Assembly (NCBI GenBank): GCA_001695595.3
Contig: MBPM02000064.1
Location: 372,001-436,000 of the forward strand
Source of the DNA: Plasmopara viticola
Taxonomy: Eukaryota; Oomycota; Peronosporomycetes; Peronosporales; Peronosporaceae
DNA: 64,000 nt
Direction: 5' to 3'
The position numbers were made by a program, and so were the translations under genes. The notes under the pieces were generated by a model. That model was given only the letters and a program-made list of their open reading frames with translations, had not been told where the DNA came from and did no database searches. Of the stretch, positions 12,806-22,910 are shown in pieces (position 1 is the first letter of the stretch; each line of letters opens with the position of its first letter).

Positions 12806-12886
12806 CGACAGCTGTGAGACTTGAACTCACGCCGGTTACTCCATTAGAATTCGAGTCTTTCGCCTTAACCGCTCGGCCAAGCTGTC
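12806..12886 (-). tRNA. tRNA-Ser(CGA), possibly a pseudogene
   Basis: The minus strand folds as a class II tRNA. The acceptor stem is a perfect 7 bp (GACAGCT with AGCTGTC), the D arm has GGCCGAGCGGTTAAGGC, the T arm is GTGAG-TTCAAGT-CTCAC, and there is an extended variable arm as in serine tRNAs. The anticodon loop CTCGAAT has CGA, which reads UCG. Oddly, the anticodon stem (AAAGA against TCTAA) has its two outer pairs mismatched. No run of four or more T follows within about 80 nt, so the usual Pol III terminator is missing. It sits among retroelement debris. A decayed or unusual copy is as likely as a working gene. Confidence 0.72.
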
Positions 12887-14319
12887 TGAGCACTAAAGAG
12901 AGCGCCTACATTGGACGTGAAGATGCAATTTTGGCCATGCTGCAGACACGCCTTATTTATTCTCCAGTTTGGCGCCATAGCTTTCCCTCCACTTGCACTA
13001 TTCGCCCATATATCATCATTTATGATTAGCTTTTCCAGTGTCGTTAAATCAAAATTGTACTACTTGCATTCCAATTTTGATGTTATCCGTGGTATGAAAT
13101 TTAGCTTGTCGTCATTAATCGCATAGCCCAAATGATGCGCTTGATCAACATTTTCATATTCTAATTTTGGTAAAATTCTTCGAAAGAGTCCTACCATCCT
13201 CAAGAAGGAGCTTCACAGCGCCGGACCCAAAGAAGACGTCCATCGCGTGTTGACACCAATCGAAACGAGGGCACAACTTTGCAAATTGGGTTTCTACCCG
13301 CCAACTTTGCAGAACAATTAAGGCACCATGCTCATCTTTTTTACACCGAGCTTGCTCTCCCTGTTTCATCCGCACTTTTCTTTCTACTTAAATCGCCTGA
13401 GACTCACCCATAGAACTCAACGCTTTCTTGGGCTTATTGTCAAAGCGCACATAGCACCTGCGGAATTGCTTATTTCTATTGTGATTATATAGGGACGCCA
13501 ACGTTTCTAAGTGGCTAACCAAATACCATTGCACAACTGTAACCATGTCTTAGGCCAACAGCTTGCAAAATATCCTATTGGTGTGTCTATTTTACTTCTT
13601 CAGCTGCGTGGGCAGCTGTTGTGAGCCACACCATCGGCTGCGGGTCAGGTCCTCGGCAAATCTTTAAGACCAGCCACACCTCCTTGTACAAAGTTTTTTT
13701 AAGAATCACGTGAATTCATTGACCACACCACATCCAACAGGGTGGTCAAAAACCAACTATATAGACAAGCTTGAGGAATTTGCTTCCTCTTGTCCGATGC
13801 ATGACATCCCACTCAGCAGATTTGGTGGTCGACAATACCAGCCTTTTGAGGTTGCCTCGTGAAATGTCAAACATACTTCAGCTGCCTTTGTCTAACGTGT
13901 GGTAGGCAGACAGCTGCTACCATAGAAGCAATCAAACGCCTTAGCTTATAAAGCTTGAGGAATCACAGAGTTAATATAATACATGTGAAGAAACAAACAG
14001 CGCCGTGTTCATTGGGCTTTTGTTGCGCGGCAACGGAAAGCGTCCGATATGCGGGTTTCATAGACGGAGAACCGCTTCTTGAATTCGCCGACGTGACACA
14101 GATCTGGTGATTCAAGCTTCATTGGACAATCCGGCAAAATCTGCAATCGACATGAGTATAGTAATGTTTACGCTCAAGTAAACGGCTGGAAACTATGCAA
14201 AGTACGACTCAAAAAAGAAGATCGAGGAGAAAGTTTGTTCACCAAGCCATGAATTATTAAGTTTTCATTTCAGACATCTGTAAAATTTTATAACCAACAT
14301 CCTAAGATTCGTACATAAT
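12887..14319. other. Decayed retroelement sequence, no intact gene
   Basis: No intact gene. The minus-strand frame at 13,154-13,375 contains AVKLLLEDGRTLSK, which vaguely resembles the protease-region segment found upstream of RT in oomycete gypsy elements, so this may be the 5' part of the element at 10.1-12.4 kb. That link is weak. Confidence 0.35.
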
Positions 14320-16348
14320 TTACCGAAGGTTTGGCATCGCTAGCTCTTGGTGCAGTTCACCATTTATTGTCGGAGCCATCTTGTGCTCTCGTGCATGAAC
14401 AACTGGCTCCACGACCCCAAAAAATCCACACCGTGTTTTCATAGATTTTCCGACCAATACGATCCCAGCTCGGAGGTAGGATGCCGGAAGGAGGTACACT
14501 TGGTCACCACTGCATCGTACAAGTACACGGGAACGCCGTACTAAACTGCGTGCACGAATGGGATTATCCAGGATAATCTCGACATGAAGGCGTTGAGTGC
14601 TTCTCTCGTCACTACATGTTAATGCCTCAGACGAGCCTAGAAAGGGATGTTGCGTGGGGCTTGGAAAGAGAGACACCGACACCATGGACTTCCTAGCATT
14701 ATTGTTTGAAAAATCCTTGGTGTCATGGAAAGATATTTTCGAGGTGCTTGTGGATACTTTTGGTTGGACTACATCTACGGAACCACGCACTGAGCCTCGG
14801 TTCCCAAAGCCGTAGCGCACCACGATCAAAATGCCAACAATAACGACACTGAGTCCAGTCATTATCAGAAACGGATAGTAAATCTCAAAGAGGGTCGTTG
14901 CTACGTATTGGTGCGACCCGTCACTCTGTCGAACCCACCTTTTTGTACGACCCTTTCTCCCGCAAATGCACTCACGAGCGCGACGAATCCACTAATGATC
15001 GTGATTTTCAACGGCCTGACGTAGGTTTGTCGAACTGACGCCAAGGCGCTGTTTTCGTCGATATCGACCACTCGATTCCACAAAGTATTGACAATAAAAA
15101 TCACGAAACCATCGAATCGAAGCATGGTCAAGCACGCGTGCACGTTCCTCGCATTCAAGGTAAGCTCACTCGCCTGCTGAGCGTCAAGCATGAGGAACTA
15201 CCAGGTTAAGAGTCGAGAGATCACAGTGAGCCACGCGACAAAGGGCTCCATAGCATACTCACTTGCAGGACTTGAGTATAATCGTCGACGCCAAAGCCCA
15301 ATTTGGTCGTCCAGGCTGTCGATACTTGGTATTTCGACGCCACGAGGGGTTTCCATACAACCCACAACATGGATCGAGCAATTTCAATGGCACTCGAGAT
15401 ATTCAGCACGAGTTATGTAAGATCGACCAAGAGCATTGTGGTGTAGAAGGATCCAGACGCCGAGGCAAAGCCCAAAGACGTCATTTCGAGTGCTCTTCTG
15501 CTGTCCGGATCTAAGTGGTGTATTGTAACGGTTCGTGTGCACCTTGTACGGACGAGCAATGTCAGGCCCATCACTTGCATGGTATCAGACGTTACGTGAG
15601 CTTTGTCCCACAAAAAGTGGGATGCCAATTGAGCCGAATTTTTTCCAAGAAACACGCTGCGGTGAAAGCGAGGGCTTCCACATCCATAGATGGTCGTATT
15701 CTGCCCTTCCAGGCCTTTCAGGACGACTCCTTCGACACATACAGCCGCAGAGATTAGTGCGCTATGGCTGATCACGTCCAGCAGTGCAATCATGTCCGTC
15801 TCCGTAGCACTTCCTGGTGTCGCAAGATCAAGGGCACAAATGGTGACGCGAAGAGATTGCTGAAAGGGGTAGCAGTCTTGAAAGTGGGTGACTACTGGCA
15901 AGTGACAGAGGGGTGGTTTACGGTGCTTATAGAGTACTTCACATGCCATCTACGCCATGGACTCTGCGCGGATACTATTGGTCAGAAACACTTCAATCAT
16001 TCGAAGCGAGCTGCCGATCCAACAATTCGTGCCGATTCCATGGCGAATGCTACGCGTCTTTTCATCGAACGTGAGGGGTGTAAACGAGTCGCACTTTTCT
16101 AATAAAGAAGCCCATCCTGTCTTTCCTTCAACCTCTTGACTTTTGGTCAACAATAAGTTTGTGGCTTGCAACTGATCCGGCAGCAAAAAAGTTTCACGAG
16201 TTGTGCTCATTAATGTACCCGTGGGTCGGACCCATTGCACTTTAAACCAAAGATCACGCGTGTCGAGTAGTAACGACAAGACCACTAGTATCACATCGAG
16301 AAGCAACGAGAGCCAACTTGGAACCTTCCCTCGTCCCTTCATCTTCAT
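14320..16348 (-). pseudogene. Polytopic membrane protein gene, four exons with one nonsense codon
   Basis: ATG at 16348. The pieces at 16348-15976, 15894-15263, 15197-14976 and 14925-14320 join in frame (611 codons) if three introns are removed: 15895-15975 (81 nt, GTATCC...CCAG), 15198-15262 (65 nt, GTGAGT...CTTAAC...GTAG) and 14926-14975 (50 nt, GTGAGT...ACAG). The first intron removes an in-frame TAG at 15950-15952. One stop remains, TAA at 15413-15415, in the middle of a hydrophobic stretch. The third intron is short; a one-base change in the A run near 14944-14950 would explain the frame change equally well. Hydrophobic segments: LSLLLDVILVVLSLLL at the N-terminus, then LDVISHSALISAAVC, MLWVVWKPLVA, FDGFVIFIVNTLW, ITIISGFVAL and MTGLSVVIVGILIVV, followed by a soluble tail. 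I do not recognise the family. It is either a recent pseudogene or a gene with a sequence error at one base. Confidence 0.6.
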
Positions 16349-16495
16349 CGCAATGCACGAAACGACGCACTTTTTGCACTTTGATACGTATTAGTTCATA
16401 CAGGTCGTGCACTCTACTATTTCTTAGTTACTCTCGCTCGTGAAATCCTATAAATTACGGATCATCACTCTTGTGAAATTTACGAAACGTCGAGC
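16349..16495. promoter_or_regulatory. Shared intergenic region of two divergent genes
   Basis: These 147 bases separate the ATG codons of the membrane protein gene (minus) and the UFD1-UBX-UBA gene (plus), so both promoters must lie here or inside the genes. I see no clear match to the oomycete initiator; ggatcatcactcttgtg near 16,459-16,475 is only a loose resemblance. Confidence 0.45.
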
Positions 16496-18016
16496 ATGGA
16501 GTTCGACTTGACCTCTCGCCATGCCAAGTGGACGCACGAGCAAAAGAGGCGACACGAGCAGGCCAAGCGCAAGGTGGAGATGGAGAAACGCAAGCGTGCA
16601 GCTGCGTCGAAAGCGCAAGCGGAAGTTGAGTTGATGCAGCGACAGAAGCGCGTGGACCGCATGGCCGAGTTGGAGCGACTGGAGCAAGAAGCCGTGGAAG
16701 CGCAGCGCGTGACGGGCGGCATTTCGTATCGACAGCAACTGCGACCGGTTCCGACTATGGGCGATGGGGACCAGATCACGCTTCCGGTCTCGGCGCTCGA
16801 GCAATTAAACCCACAGAATGCCCTCGACTTGGGCGTCTTGACGTTTGAGCTGTCGTTGCACGACTCGAGTCGAGAAGAGACGTCTGGTCGAGAGCGACAG
16901 ACGCATGCCGGAGTGCTCGAGTTTACCGCCGAGGAAGGGACGGTCGGGCTTCCTCCCAAGGTCGCTGCATCCCTCTTTCAATCGACGCCTCACGTTCCCC
17001 GCACGATTCAGGTACGCTTTGTGCGCCTTGAGAAGGGCAAGTTTGCGCGTCTTCAGCCACGAGGGACTGGATTTGGGGAACGTGATATTGATTTTAAGCA
17101 CTTGCTTGAACAATCACTCAAGACACATACAACGTTGACGGAAGGCGACGTCTTGTTTCTACGACAGGGAGGCGAGACGTTTGAAGTGGTGGTGGCAGAG
17201 CTGCAACCAGAGCAAGCGGTGAAGATTTTGAACACGGACCTCGAGGTCGACTTGATGCCGTGTGAGGCAGTTGCAAGGAAGAAAGCGAGTGAAAAACGAG
17301 TAGAAGAAGAAGCGGCACGCGCTGTGGCCTTTATGCAAGAGAAAGAAGCACTGAAAGCGAGCAAGATGGCAAACGTAGCTTCTGAACCTGCTGAAGTCGA
17401 GAAATGGCAAGTGAAGTTGGTGCTGCGGATGGCGGAAGGACAATACACGCGTCGCTTCTTGCACGCGTCCCTGCTGCAAAGCGTGTTTGAGTACGTGGAA
17501 GCACTCACGGGTGATGACGCGCGGCAATTTCAGCTGGTAGCGACGTATCCACGCCGAGTCTTTGGTGTTGATGCTGCCAACAAGTCATTGCAGGAGCTTG
17601 GATTAACTAGCCGTCAAGAAGCGCTTTTCGTCGAACGCTTGAAGGAGAAGGAGACGAATGACAATGTGGCAAAAGAGGATGAGAATCAAGAGACTCTTGT
17701 TGGTCGAGACCCACTTCCAGACGCGTGGAGAGAAGCTCGACAGGCCTTGGAAAAGGTGCTCGATGAACGCATGCACTCGAGTGCTGAACCTGCGATCCAC
17801 GCCATGGAACCGATCATGCCGGTTGCACAGTCTGCCGATCGCGAGATGAAGTGGCAGGCTCAATTGATCGAGCTCGAAGCCATGGGCTTCTCGAATCGAT
17901 TACTCAATATCGACGTGCTTGAGCGGTATCAAGGTCGGTTGCTTCGTGTGGTGAATTTCTTGTCGGAAGTGGGTACGCCCGTTGAAGATCGCAGTGGTAC
18001 CACAGTCGAACACTAA
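16496..18016 (+). CDS. UFD1-like / UBX / UBA domain protein (Cdc48-p97 adaptor)
   Basis: 506 aa, single exon, ATG at 16496. Residues about 10-72 are a highly charged helix (KRRHEQAKRKVEMEKRKR...), probably coiled coil. Residues about 91-256 match the UFD1 double-psi barrel: ITLPVSALEQL, HAGVLEFTAEEGTVGLP, RLQPRGTGF and LTEGDVLFL, ending AVKILNTDLEVDLMP. A linker helix follows. Residues about 303-382 are a UBX domain with the signature loop TYPRRVFG in place of the usual FPR. Residues about 453-492 look like a UBA domain (LIELEAMGFSNRLLNIDVL). Known UFD1 and UBX proteins recruit ubiquitinated clients to the AAA ATPase Cdc48/p97; carrying both folds plus UBA suggests a one-chain substrate adaptor, which is inference. 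Its stop lies 47 bp from the stop of the convergent RRP42 gene. The function call is strong at domain level, less so for the exact role. Confidence 0.9.
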   Translation: MEFDLTSRHAKWTHEQKRRHEQAKRKVEMEKRKRAAASKAQAEVELMQRQKRVDRMAELERLEQEAVEAQRVTGGISYRQQLRPVPTMGDGDQITLPVSALEQLNPQNALDLGVLTFELSLHDSSREETSGRERQTHAGVLEFTAEEGTVGLPPKVAASLFQSTPHVPRTIQVRFVRLEKGKFARLQPRGTGFGERDIDFKHLLEQSLKTHTTLTEGDVLFLRQGGETFEVVVAELQPEQAVKILNTDLEVDLMPCEAVARKKASEKRVEEEAARAVAFMQEKEALKASKMANVASEPAEVEKWQVKLVLRMAEGQYTRRFLHASLLQSVFEYVEALTGDDARQFQLVATYPRRVFGVDAANKSLQELGLTSRQEALFVERLKEKETNDNVAKEDENQETLVGRDPLPDAWREARQALEKVLDERMHSSAEPAIHAMEPIMPVAQSADREMKWQAQLIELEAMGFSNRLLNIDVLERYQGRLLRVVNFLSEVGTPVEDRSGTTVEH

Positions 18017-18063
18017 ATTAAAAATTGGTACACTTTCTAATCCCAGCGTAAATTGTACTCTAT

Positions 18064-18951
18064 TTATCCTAAAAACCCCACGCGCTCGATTCGATGTCCT
18101 GCCTGAATGTCTCGATTTCTCTGCTCCCCCAACGCCTCGTGCAGGAGTTTATAGAGCTCTTTTGATCGGGCACAGGCTTCGTCAATCATTTGCTGCATTT
18201 CTTCGAGCTCGATCGCTCCTGTACCGCTCTTTTGGACGCCACAGACGCTTCCGTCAGGATCCACGGCCACGCTCATTTGAGCCGTCGTACACAGCTCTTC
18301 TTCTTGCAATGAATCCGTGATAAAGTAGTCACCAATCTTGCTCAAAGTGATGCAGATGGGCCAATGCTGAGCCATCATGAGCTTGCCAGCTGCTGGGTCC
18401 GTGTCCACTTCAATCGACTTGTCCTCGCCCTCGACGCCTACCAGTCGCACAGATGGAAAGACTGTGTCGTTCAGTGCTGCGTAAATGGCAATCGAGATGA
18501 CGTCGGGCAAGTTGCCACTCGATTCAAACACCATGACGTCAACATTGATGGACCAGACACTTTCGCCCGGAATGATGCAGTACTTCTCTAGCTCAGCACT
18601 AGGCGGGGAGCACAGCAAGCGCGTCATGAGCTGCGACAGCTCAACGTTCAGCTCGTCTACAGCGCGACCATAGAGTTTAGCGGACACGGATGGACAGCAC
18701 GACACAGTGACTTGAACAATGCCAGCGTTCGGCGCCTCAGGCAGCGGGGACGTGACCTCTAACTTCACAGAGGCCAACACGTCGGTACCTGACGCCTCGA
18801 GCGACGCACGCGCAGACCCGTTGGACTGGGTCAGGATTGATGTTTCCAGTGACAAACTGCGGTACGAGAGACGGTTACGTCCATCCGCACGCACGTCGGC
18901 GGCGACGCCCTCGACGATGTATTTCTTCTCAGACGCGCTGATCTTTAGCAT
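18064..18951 (-). CDS. RRP42: Exosome complex component RRP42 (EXOSC7)
   Basis: 295 aa, single exon. The first ATG in frame, at 18951, gives MLKISASEKKYIVEGV, which lines up with the N-terminus of the RRP42/EXOSC7 family; the human protein is about the same length. RNase PH-fold landmarks are visible: DVRADGR near residue 20, GSARASLEASGTDVLASVK (about 45-63), GNLPDVISIAIYAAL (about 146-160) and LSKIGDYFITDSLQEEELC in the second half. RRP42 is a catalytically inert subunit of the six-membered ring of the RNA exosome, which processes and degrades RNA in nucleus and cytoplasm. The longer frame to 18981 would need a GTG start and is not preferred. Convergent with the UFD1-UBX-UBA gene, 47 bp between stop codons, so their 3' UTRs very likely overlap. 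Confidence 0.92.
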   Translation of the reverse strand: MLKISASEKKYIVEGVAADVRADGRNRLSYRSLSLETSILTQSNGSARASLEASGTDVLASVKLEVTSPLPEAPNAGIVQVTVSCCPSVSAKLYGRAVDELNVELSQLMTRLLCSPPSAELEKYCIIPGESVWSINVDVMVFESSGNLPDVISIAIYAALNDTVFPSVRLVGVEGEDKSIEVDTDPAAGKLMMAQHWPICITLSKIGDYFITDSLQEEELCTTAQMSVAVDPDGSVCGVQKSGTGAIELEEMQQMIDEACARSKELYKLLHEALGEQRNRDIQAGHRIERVGFLG

Positions 18952-19198
18952 TGGTCTGGGTGAGGTCCCGGGAAGGATCACATTAGAGGCTTAAATCCAC
19001 CTAATTTTTAGACTGCTTTTTGGAATTTAACGGAAAAAGGCATATGTAAATGACTGCCGCAATTTTTTTATTTAGACTTTTCTGATGCTTAGATGTTAAG
19101 CTTAACAAATTAAAGCTAATCTAAATACTGGTCTCTCTTGCGTCAAATGATACGGTTGCATGTTATTAATGTAAGGGCTTTGAAATAATATTACGACA

Positions 19199-19547
19199 TA
19201 ATGAGACCAAAGCTTGGAAAAGGTTGGGGTGACGCCCTCCTTCCAAGCGCGGGGGCTAAATGCTCGCGCGCTTCGGGCAGGTGCTCTCGGGCATCTGCAG
19301 GTCTTTAACGAGTCTCACCCTTGACGCGACGGTCTCCAGCACCGAGCGCGACCTGAACTCTTACCAAGTCAGAGCTAAACAAAATAATGGAAGACCCTCT
19401 CGACCTCGGTGCTGGCTGCACTGCCCCCCGAACGAGACTCGACGTATGCGGACACCACTCTATGCCGTGCACTAGCCAGACTGAGCCTAACACGTGCATA
19501 ACTTGGCAACGCGATAACGTAATACATTACATTACATTAATGAGACC
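19199..19547 (+). mobile_element. SINE-like retroelement, copy 1, with target-site duplications
   Basis: The body (19209-19537, about 329 bp) is flanked by a perfect 10-bp direct repeat taatgagacc (19199-19208 and 19538-19547). It starts with a hairpin, gcttggaa (19212-19219) pairing with ttccaagc (19241-19248), and ends in a short simple tail, acattacattacat. It is roughly 95% like the inverted copy at 55,985-56,310. Size, tail and duplications of variable sequence are what target-primed reverse transcription leaves, so it was probably mobilised by a LINE. I could not assign Pol III A and B boxes. A 71-codon ATG frame (19260-19475) is open in both copies. Confidence 0.75.
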
Positions 19548-21754
19548 GACATTTCGTACTTAAGTGAATGTGAGGTCATATGTACATCTGACTGCAAACT
19601 GAGGCGAACAAAACATTATAGTCTAAATTTGTTTTAGTTGGCAATTTTGATACTAAATTGTGCAGGCACTTCAAGGTAACGAGGCTCCTTCTGGATGTGC
19701 AAACTTGCCGAAATTTTAAGAACAAGAACGAGAAGCTTCTGACGATTGGTGTTGAAAAAGAATTACAGGTGGCTCCTCGTGACAATCAATGGCGAGCATG
19801 AAATCCATAGAAGAAAGCCCGTAGACCAGATCCTTTTTTTTCACGAATTCTCTCGCTGCACTCTTTTCCCTCCACCGCCGATCCAAACTACGACCGTAAA
19901 CAAAATGCTGTGTTTATACCATAAAGATGTACAAAAACTTGGTGTCCAACGGCTGTAGCATCTTGCCCATCGTCTCCTGCTAGCGTTGTGTCGTCGCCTC
20001 CGTCGCCTTTCTCGCACTCAGTCCATGTAAACCCCAAAATTTCACTCGGACCTCATCGTTCGTTCGGTGACCGAAATCATGTAAGCATTAAGTAAACGTC
20101 GCATTTGTACTTAATAAATGTACTTATGGCGCCAGCTGGTGCGGCAAAGTTGATTTATGTACTAGATGTGTCCATGTGTTGGTAAAAAGACCACCAAAGT
20201 CAAGAGTTATAGAAGAGCGGTCGCACAACACGCGAATGCGACGTTGATCCTCGATAGTCCGTTGTGCAATCGTACCCCCTCTATCTTCAGTCTTGTTTAG
20301 TGTACTCGACCCACCAGATGCTCGCGAAGTAGATGACATGCGGTACTGAGTTATCAATAAGGCAGCTGTAATAGGTGTATATGCAAATATTCTGTGACGT
20401 CAGGTGTTACCCGACTTGTCCTTGCGGCGATTTTAATACCTGCACGAGGAGATGGTCTTGGCACAGAGAGCAAATCGCTGGCGTGGTGTTTAGAGACACA
20501 CCTACGATCGAGCGTGAATGTAGCTCATCCAGCATTCGTCCTTCGCATAGTGCGATGAGTTGAACGATTTGTACATGTACATCTTCTGCGAAGCGAATTA
20601 TTTGATAAGCGTAGTTAGTACACAAATGGAAATTATTGAACGCGCTTTTTTGTTGACTCGGGCCCTTTCTCTGTTGATGATAGTGTGCGAGGTGAGGTGT
20701 GGTGTTTGGTGTCTTCGGCGAAAGGAACGTAACGCAATGCAAACGTACACTTGTTGCAGGAGGCTGTCGGGAAGGAGAAGAAAGACGGCGACCAGTAGGA
20801 TCAGCTACGGTGACGGTATACTTGAACGGCGCGTGGCTGACCGCCGTGTGAAGAATCGTTTGTACGTTAGTACTTTGCCTTATTGGGGACGCAATAAGGC
20901 AAAGTATTTCGGCACGAAGAAGAGCTGGAAGCACGTTCTGGTGCATTTCTTAAAACCTGCGGCTAATGTTGCACGCAGCTCTGAAATCACGTACGAAACT
21001 AGTAGTATAAGAAGCCCTAGATGAGAGAGAAGAAGGAAAGTCGGCTCAATTGTTATTGGATTATAGTTTCGAGCTGCGACAACGAACTGTTAAGGAGTTG
21101 CGAATATGCAAAGATTGCCTTGATCTTATTATTGTAGTGGATCTGCAATGTCGCTAAAAGCGAAGAGGAATAGCGCACTAGTTATATGGTGTGTTCGCGA
21201 CTGCTTTTGAAGACTCTGCTTAACTTTAATCGGTTGATGTCGCTTTCGACAAGTCGTTGCTGTCAATTGTGGAATTCGGACTAGTTGAAACTATTTTTGA
21301 TAGAGAGGAATATGGAGTATGTCTAGCATTTGGTGTCACATGTTTGCTCTGGTTAAAGCATGAGTCTACCAGTTTAAGAAAGTGATTTTACATTTTGTGC
21401 GAATAATTTCTCAATATACCCATTAAGGCCATCGTGATAGCAAAACCTCGATCAACACCAATCGACTTTAGCATCATGCATCGCATTACAAAGACGTGAT
21501 ACGTTTAAAATTTCCATCTAAAGTTCTATTTGAATCGCCGCAATGTCACATATCTGACTGCCTACGGTGTGACCTCTTGCTCACGCAAATCTAGCGCGAC
21601 CGCGTCAAATAATTGATACCAAACAGCACCTCTCACTACATCGAAAGCGAAGAGTGCATTCTGAAATCAGTATTATTAATACAATAAGTAGATCAATACG
21701 ATAACTCGAATTGCTGCCTCTTTTTGTATTTATACAACCTGTTTTTCGTTTATC
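19548..21754. other. Intergenic, no supported gene
   Basis: Two overlapping antisense frames (20,407-20,946 minus, 179 codons; 20,560-21,024 plus, 154 codons) are long for chance but show no motif, signal peptide or similarity I recognise, and I cannot choose between them. A strong hairpin lies at 20,871-20,906. The rest is AT-rich. Confidence 0.4.
20871..20906. repeat. Perfect 15-bp inverted repeat with 6-nt loop
   Basis: Arms tactttgccttattg (20,871-20,885) and caataaggcaaagta (20,892-20,906) are exact reverse complements around gggacg. The purpose is unknown: a fold-back element, a structured RNA or a protein-binding palindrome are all possible. Confidence 0.8.
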
Positions 21755-22910
21755 CCCGTAAATGTACTCATCTTCCCGACCCAAACTTTCGAATTTTCCA
21801 TGTGTTGTCTCAGTATTTCCGAGTCTCCTTGCTCGACAATGCGACGAACTTTTCCGTCTCCGCATGGCATACACAGACTAGCCAGCTGGTTGTACAAGTC
21901 ACAGCGGTTCAACAGCAAGGCGTAGTAACAGGCCCGTCAATGGACCGGCCAAACGGGCAGGGCAGGGCAAGCTTTTGCAAACCTAATAGCTGCATTTCAA
22001 ACCAATTTCATTTTCAAACTCGCGTTCGGCCTCCCACTGACCTAAGCGTCCGTGATTCTCTCCATCCTAGTCAAGATGGACCAGACCATGCCACCCGTTG
22101 CCAACCTTAAAATTGCTGTTGCATCTTCGCTCCCGACGCACGAGCGAGAGCGCCCGTTTCAATGCTCTGTGCCCTCATGTAACGGCCGCTTTCAGCGCAA
22201 GTTTACTCTACGAGAACACATGAAGACACACACGGGCGAAAAGCCGTATCAATGCGCCATTCGCTCATGTGCCAAGCGTTTCAGTACGTCTGGCAATCTG
22301 GCTCGTCATCGGCGCCTTCACCTGTTGAAGAAACTCGAGTGCCCGGTTGAAGGATGTACGCGCATCTTTACCAAGTCGGAAAAATTGGCGCGCCATCTTC
22401 AAAACCATCTTGGGAGCGTCGCTCACATTTGCGTCGTTGAAAGCTGTGGAAAGACCTTCAGCACGGCCGGGAACCTCACGCGCCACTTGCGTACGCAGCA
22501 CCCACCTGGGACTCTGGACGCTGCTCGTGCTGCCGGCTCGTCTGTGATCCGAGCACCACTTGCCCGGTCGAGTCCACTCTCAGTCGCTGACTATGCTCCG
22601 TGGTCTACGACGCCCACACATTCTATTTCTCCATCGAGCACCTTGGAGCAAACTAGCAACGTGCCTCCAAGTGCCAACGTTTCGGACCATGAGATCCTTG
22701 ATGTTCTCCAATGTTTATTTGCTGATGAGAACCCTAACGTATCTGCCACACTCGTGGACCAGTCTCATGAACCACACCGTCATCAAAGTGACCAGCCAGT
22801 GTTGTTGTACCTATGAGCTTGAAGCATGTAGTATTGCTATCGTGAGAGTTAGACATATTAGTTTATAAAATACGGGAAGCTATTGTAATAATACTTTGCT
22901 TTACGAATCG
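21755..22910 (+). repeat. Segmental duplication, arm 1 (carries zinc-finger gene)
   Basis: This stretch is repeated in inverted orientation at about 35,205-36,362. The coding parts are nearly identical. Similarity continues about 300 bp upstream (for example the shared block ggcgtagtaacaggcccgtc) and about 90 bp downstream (shared aatacgggaagct) with more changes and small indels. The limits given are by eye. Confidence 0.85.
22076..22816 (+). CDS. C2H2 zinc-finger protein, copy A
   Basis: 246 aa, single exon. ATG at 22076 follows catcctagtcaag, which is conserved before the ATG of the inverted copy. Four C2H2 fingers: residues 28-52 (C30, C35, H48, H52), 58-82, 87-111 and 117-142 (last spacing CX4C-X12-HX4H). 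Fingers 1 and 2 are joined by the classic THTGEKP linker; the others are not. The C-terminal half is Ser/Thr/Pro-rich and contains HEILDVLQCLFADEN (205-219), which is conserved in the third paralog as DVQDLFDCLF. Probably a nuclear DNA-binding regulator; targets unknown. An initiator-like tcattttcaaact lies at 22,008-22,020. Almost identical to the copy at 35,284-36,015. Confidence 0.88.
   Translation: MDQTMPPVANLKIAVASSLPTHERERPFQCSVPSCNGRFQRKFTLREHMKTHTGEKPYQCAIRSCAKRFSTSGNLARHRRLHLLKKLECPVEGCTRIFTKSEKLARHLQNHLGSVAHICVVESCGKTFSTAGNLTRHLRTQHPPGTLDAARAAGSSVIRAPLARSSPLSVADYAPWSTTPTHSISPSSTLEQTSNVPPSANVSDHEILDVLQCLFADENPNVSATLVDQSHEPHRHQSDQPVLLYL

Noticed and set aside
15950..15952. TAG as a gene end for a 132-residue protein
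   Set aside because: Both sides are in the same frame and a typical 81-nt GT...AG intron spans the codon, so it is more likely intronic.
20407..21024. Two overlapping frames of 179 and 154 codons
   Set aside because: No motif or similarity on either strand, so I could not justify calling either a gene; kept only as a finding with the palindrome.
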